Source of the DNA: Hydrogenophaga flava NBRC 102514
GTDB lineage: Bacteria; Pseudomonadota; Gammaproteobacteria; Burkholderiales; Burkholderiaceae_C
DNA: 64,000 nucleotides
Reading direction: 5' to 3'
Assembly: GCF_001571145.1 (NCBI RefSeq)
Contig: NZ_BCTF01000003.1
Location: 186,001-250,000, forward strand
Translations under genes and position numbers: made by a program
In this document: positions 62,483-64,000 of the stretch, in pieces
Numbering within the stretch: position 1 is the stretch's first letter
Layout: every line of letters starts with the position of its first letter
Notes under the pieces: model-generated
The model's input: the letters and a program-made list of their open reading frames with translations, nothing else
What the model was told of the DNA's origin: nothing
Database searches by the model: none

Positions 62483-62970
62483 CCAAGGCGGATCGTGGTC
62501 GCCTCGCCCTTCTGGGCGTGGTGGCGATAGCGCTGGCAGGTTGCGCAACCCCCCGACCGGAGGCACCGAGGGACGCCTCATCCTGGAGCGGTCGCCTCGC
62601 GCTCACTGTTCACAGCGAGCCGCCGCAATCGTATTCCGCCGGATTCGAACTTCGTGGAGCCCCTGCTGAGGGCGAACTGCAGCTGACGTCCCCGCTGGGA
62701 ACGGTGCTGGCATCGGTGCACTGGTCGCCGCAGGGCGCCGAGCTGCGACAGGGCGCACAGCGCACCCGCCGCCCCTCGCTGGACGAGCTCACGGCAGACC
62801 TGGGGGGCACCCCCTTGCCCGTGGCCGCGCTCTTCGGCTGGCTGCAAGGCCAAACCGCCGATGTCAGTGGCTGGAATGCCGACCTCAGCCATCACAGCGA
62901 GGGACGCGTGGTCGCACGCCGCCTCCAGCCCCTGCCCACCGCCGAACTGCGCCTGGTGTTCCAGCCATGA
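62479..62970 (+). CDS. lolB: Outer-membrane lipoprotein LolB
   Basis: 163 residues. Signal with lipobox ALAGCATP (Cys21). WSGRLALTVHSEPPQSYSAGFELRG and GELQLTSPLGTVLA are typical of LolB, which takes lipoproteins from LolA and inserts them into the outer membrane. Somewhat shorter than the E. coli protein. Overlaps the TPR gene at its start and ispE at its end (both ATGA). lolB-ispE adjacency is common in proteobacteria. Confidence 0.93.
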   Translation: MTKADRGRLALLGVVAIALAGCATPRPEAPRDASSWSGRLALTVHSEPPQSYSAGFELRGAPAEGELQLTSPLGTVLASVHWSPQGAELRQGAQRTRRPSLDELTADLGGTPLPVAALFGWLQGQTADVSGWNADLSHHSEGRVVARRLQPLPTAELRLVFQP

Positions 62971-63881
62971 CCCCAACGACCGAACCGCTTCAACGCCTGG
63001 AGGGTGTGCCCGCACCGGCCAAGCTGAACCTGTTCCTGCACGTCACGGGCCGCCGCGCCGATGGTTATCACCTCCTTCAGTCGGTGTTCATGCTGATCGA
63101 CTGGACAGACCTCCTGGATTTCGAGCGGCGCCCAGACGGTGTGATCAGCAGGGAAGACACGCTCCCCGGCCTGCCACCCGAAGACCTGTGCGTCCGTGCT
63201 GCCCGGGCACTCCAGGAAGCGACGGGGTGTACCCTGGGCGTCCACATCCGCCTGGACAAGCGCATCCCTGCCGAAGCAGGCATGGGCGGAGGCTCTTCGG
63301 ATGCAGCGACCTGCCTGCTCGCGCTCAACAGGCTCTGGGGGCTCGGGCTATCAAGGAGCAAGCTCTCCGCAATCGGCCTGAAGCTGGGCGCCGATGTTCC
63401 GTTCTTCCTCGGTAGCTACAACGCCTGGGTCGAGGGTGTGGGGGAACAGCTCACCCCGGTGTCGCTGCCGTCCGCCCGCTTCGTGGTGATCAAGCCACCC
63501 ACCGGCGCGTCGACTCCCGCAATTTTCAGTTCGCCAGAACTTCAACGCGACACAAAAACTGCTATACTCCAAGGCTTTGCTGCAAACACCAATGCAGAAC
63601 AGTTGAACGGCAATGCCCGCGTTGCCTGCGATCTTCAGAAAATTCTGGATTTCGGACACAACGACCTGCAGCCGGTGGCACAGACACTGTGTCCCGACGT
63701 GGTGCGATGCTTGGAGTGGTTGTCGGCCCGTGGCCTTCACGGACGGATGACCGGTTCTGGTACCGCGGTGTTTGCGCAACTGCCGCAGGCAACGGACCTC
63801 TCTGGCGCTCCAGCCGACTGGGTGGTTCGTGAATGCAGCAACATGGATGCACATCCATTGCTGGACTGGTGTCCCGGGTAA
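62967..63881 (+). CDS. ispE: 4-diphosphocytidyl-2-C-methyl-D-erythritol kinase
   Basis: 304 residues. GHMP kinase of the non-mevalonate isoprenoid pathway, upstream of the ispH step also present in this window. PAPAKLNLFLHVTGRRADGYH at the start, ATP-binding PAEAGMGGGSSDAA (near 95-108), and the C-terminal RMTGSGTAVFA. Its TAA stop is part of the TAAAAT that may serve the following tRNA. Confidence 0.98.
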   Translation: MTPTTEPLQRLEGVPAPAKLNLFLHVTGRRADGYHLLQSVFMLIDWTDLLDFERRPDGVISREDTLPGLPPEDLCVRAARALQEATGCTLGVHIRLDKRIPAEAGMGGGSSDAATCLLALNRLWGLGLSRSKLSAIGLKLGADVPFFLGSYNAWVEGVGEQLTPVSLPSARFVVIKPPTGASTPAIFSSPELQRDTKTAILQGFAANTNAEQLNGNARVACDLQKILDFGHNDLQPVAQTLCPDVVRCLEWLSARGLHGRMTGSGTAVFAQLPQATDLSGAPADWVVRECSNMDAHPLLDWCPG

Positions 63882-63884
63882 AAT
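63879..63884 (+). promoter_or_regulatory. Putative -10 box overlapping the ispE stop
   Basis: TAAAAT followed by CGGGAC, starting on the ispE TAA stop codon. A start near 63891 would give a precursor leader of about 80 bases before the tRNA at 63971. A TTGCTG lies 15 bases upstream, a short spacing, so this is tentative. Confidence 0.3.
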
Positions 63885-63970
63885 CGGGACGGTCAGTCCG
63901 GTCAACGGATGTGTGACCAGCGACATTTTTCGGGTGTCCGTGAAGCGCAAGCCTCACGAATGTCCTGAGT

Positions 63971-64000
63971 AGGGGAGTCGCCAAGTTGGTAAAGGCACCG
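63971..64000 (+). tRNA. tRNA-Gln, 5' part (cut by the window end)
   Basis: Thirty bases fitting a tRNA start: AGGGGAG acceptor arm, TC, then D arm GCCAAGTTGGTAAAGGC. It closely resembles the start of known tRNA-Gln genes, and ispE-tRNA-Gln-prs is a common order. The anticodon lies outside the window, so identity rests on this likeness. Confidence 0.75.

Overview
The window is a very GC-rich chromosomal segment of a betaproteobacterium. It is most likely a member of Comamonadaceae (Burkholderiales, Hydrogenophaga-like). This is inferred from the aerobic benzoyl-CoA 'box' pathway with a BoxR regulator, an FDH3-type membrane formate dehydrogenase cluster with DUF3305/DUF3306 accessory genes, DUF3460-scpA, and the ispE-tRNA(Gln) junction. 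No phage, transposase, integrase or CRISPR array is visible; almost everything is chromosomal core or metabolic sequence.

Layout. 0-8 kb: housekeeping genes (serS, ispH, an FKBP prolyl isomerase, radC, an Smr protein, a truncated haemoglobin, an FtsX-like permease, upp). Two inverted copies of a GC-rich 3'-end repeat lie here. 8.5-19 kb: a formate dehydrogenase operon on the minus strand (TAT peptide, fdhA with catalytic Cys, fdh3B, small lipoprotein, cytochrome b gamma subunit, Ala/Pro-rich secreted protein, fdhD). Divergent from it is a sigma-54-type response regulator with its sensor kinase. The shared 450-bp intergenic region holds a near-consensus -24/-12 promoter facing fdh and two palindromes 22 bp apart, about 140-160 bp upstream of the predicted start. 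19-22 kb: ExoD-like protein, a lipid-kinase-like protein coupled to a metallophosphoesterase, and DUF456. 22-27 kb: a formate dehydrogenase accessory operon (DUF3305, class I glutamine amidotransferase-like hydrolase, DUF3306, large polyferredoxin, TorD-like chaperone) with overlapping genes. 27-39.8 kb: a DUF1631 protein, then the benzoate module: boxC-boxB-boxA and boxR on the minus strand, and a semialdehyde dehydrogenase, benzoate-CoA ligase and periplasmic binding protein on the plus strand. TGCA-N6-TGCA boxes occur in both control regions. 39.8-64 kb: housekeeping genes (apbC, metG, SulP permease, scpA, nadB, spoT, greB, two tRNAs, hrcA, nadK, recN, rapZ, mutY, a dynamin-like GTPase, mutM, a TPR protein, lolB, ispE and the start of a tRNA-Gln).

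How it works together. The kinase/regulator pair probably senses a periplasmic signal and switches on the respiratory formate dehydrogenase through sigma-54. The accessory operon probably supplies maturation and electron-handling functions. In the box module, benzoate is activated to benzoyl-CoA, epoxidised by BoxAB, ring-cleaved by BoxC, and the semialdehyde is oxidised by the dehydrogenase; BoxR links the two transcription units.

Start codons were moved inward from the longest open frames wherever family length, ribosome sites or overlaps indicated it. Functions are inferred from recognised sequence families; no database search was possible.
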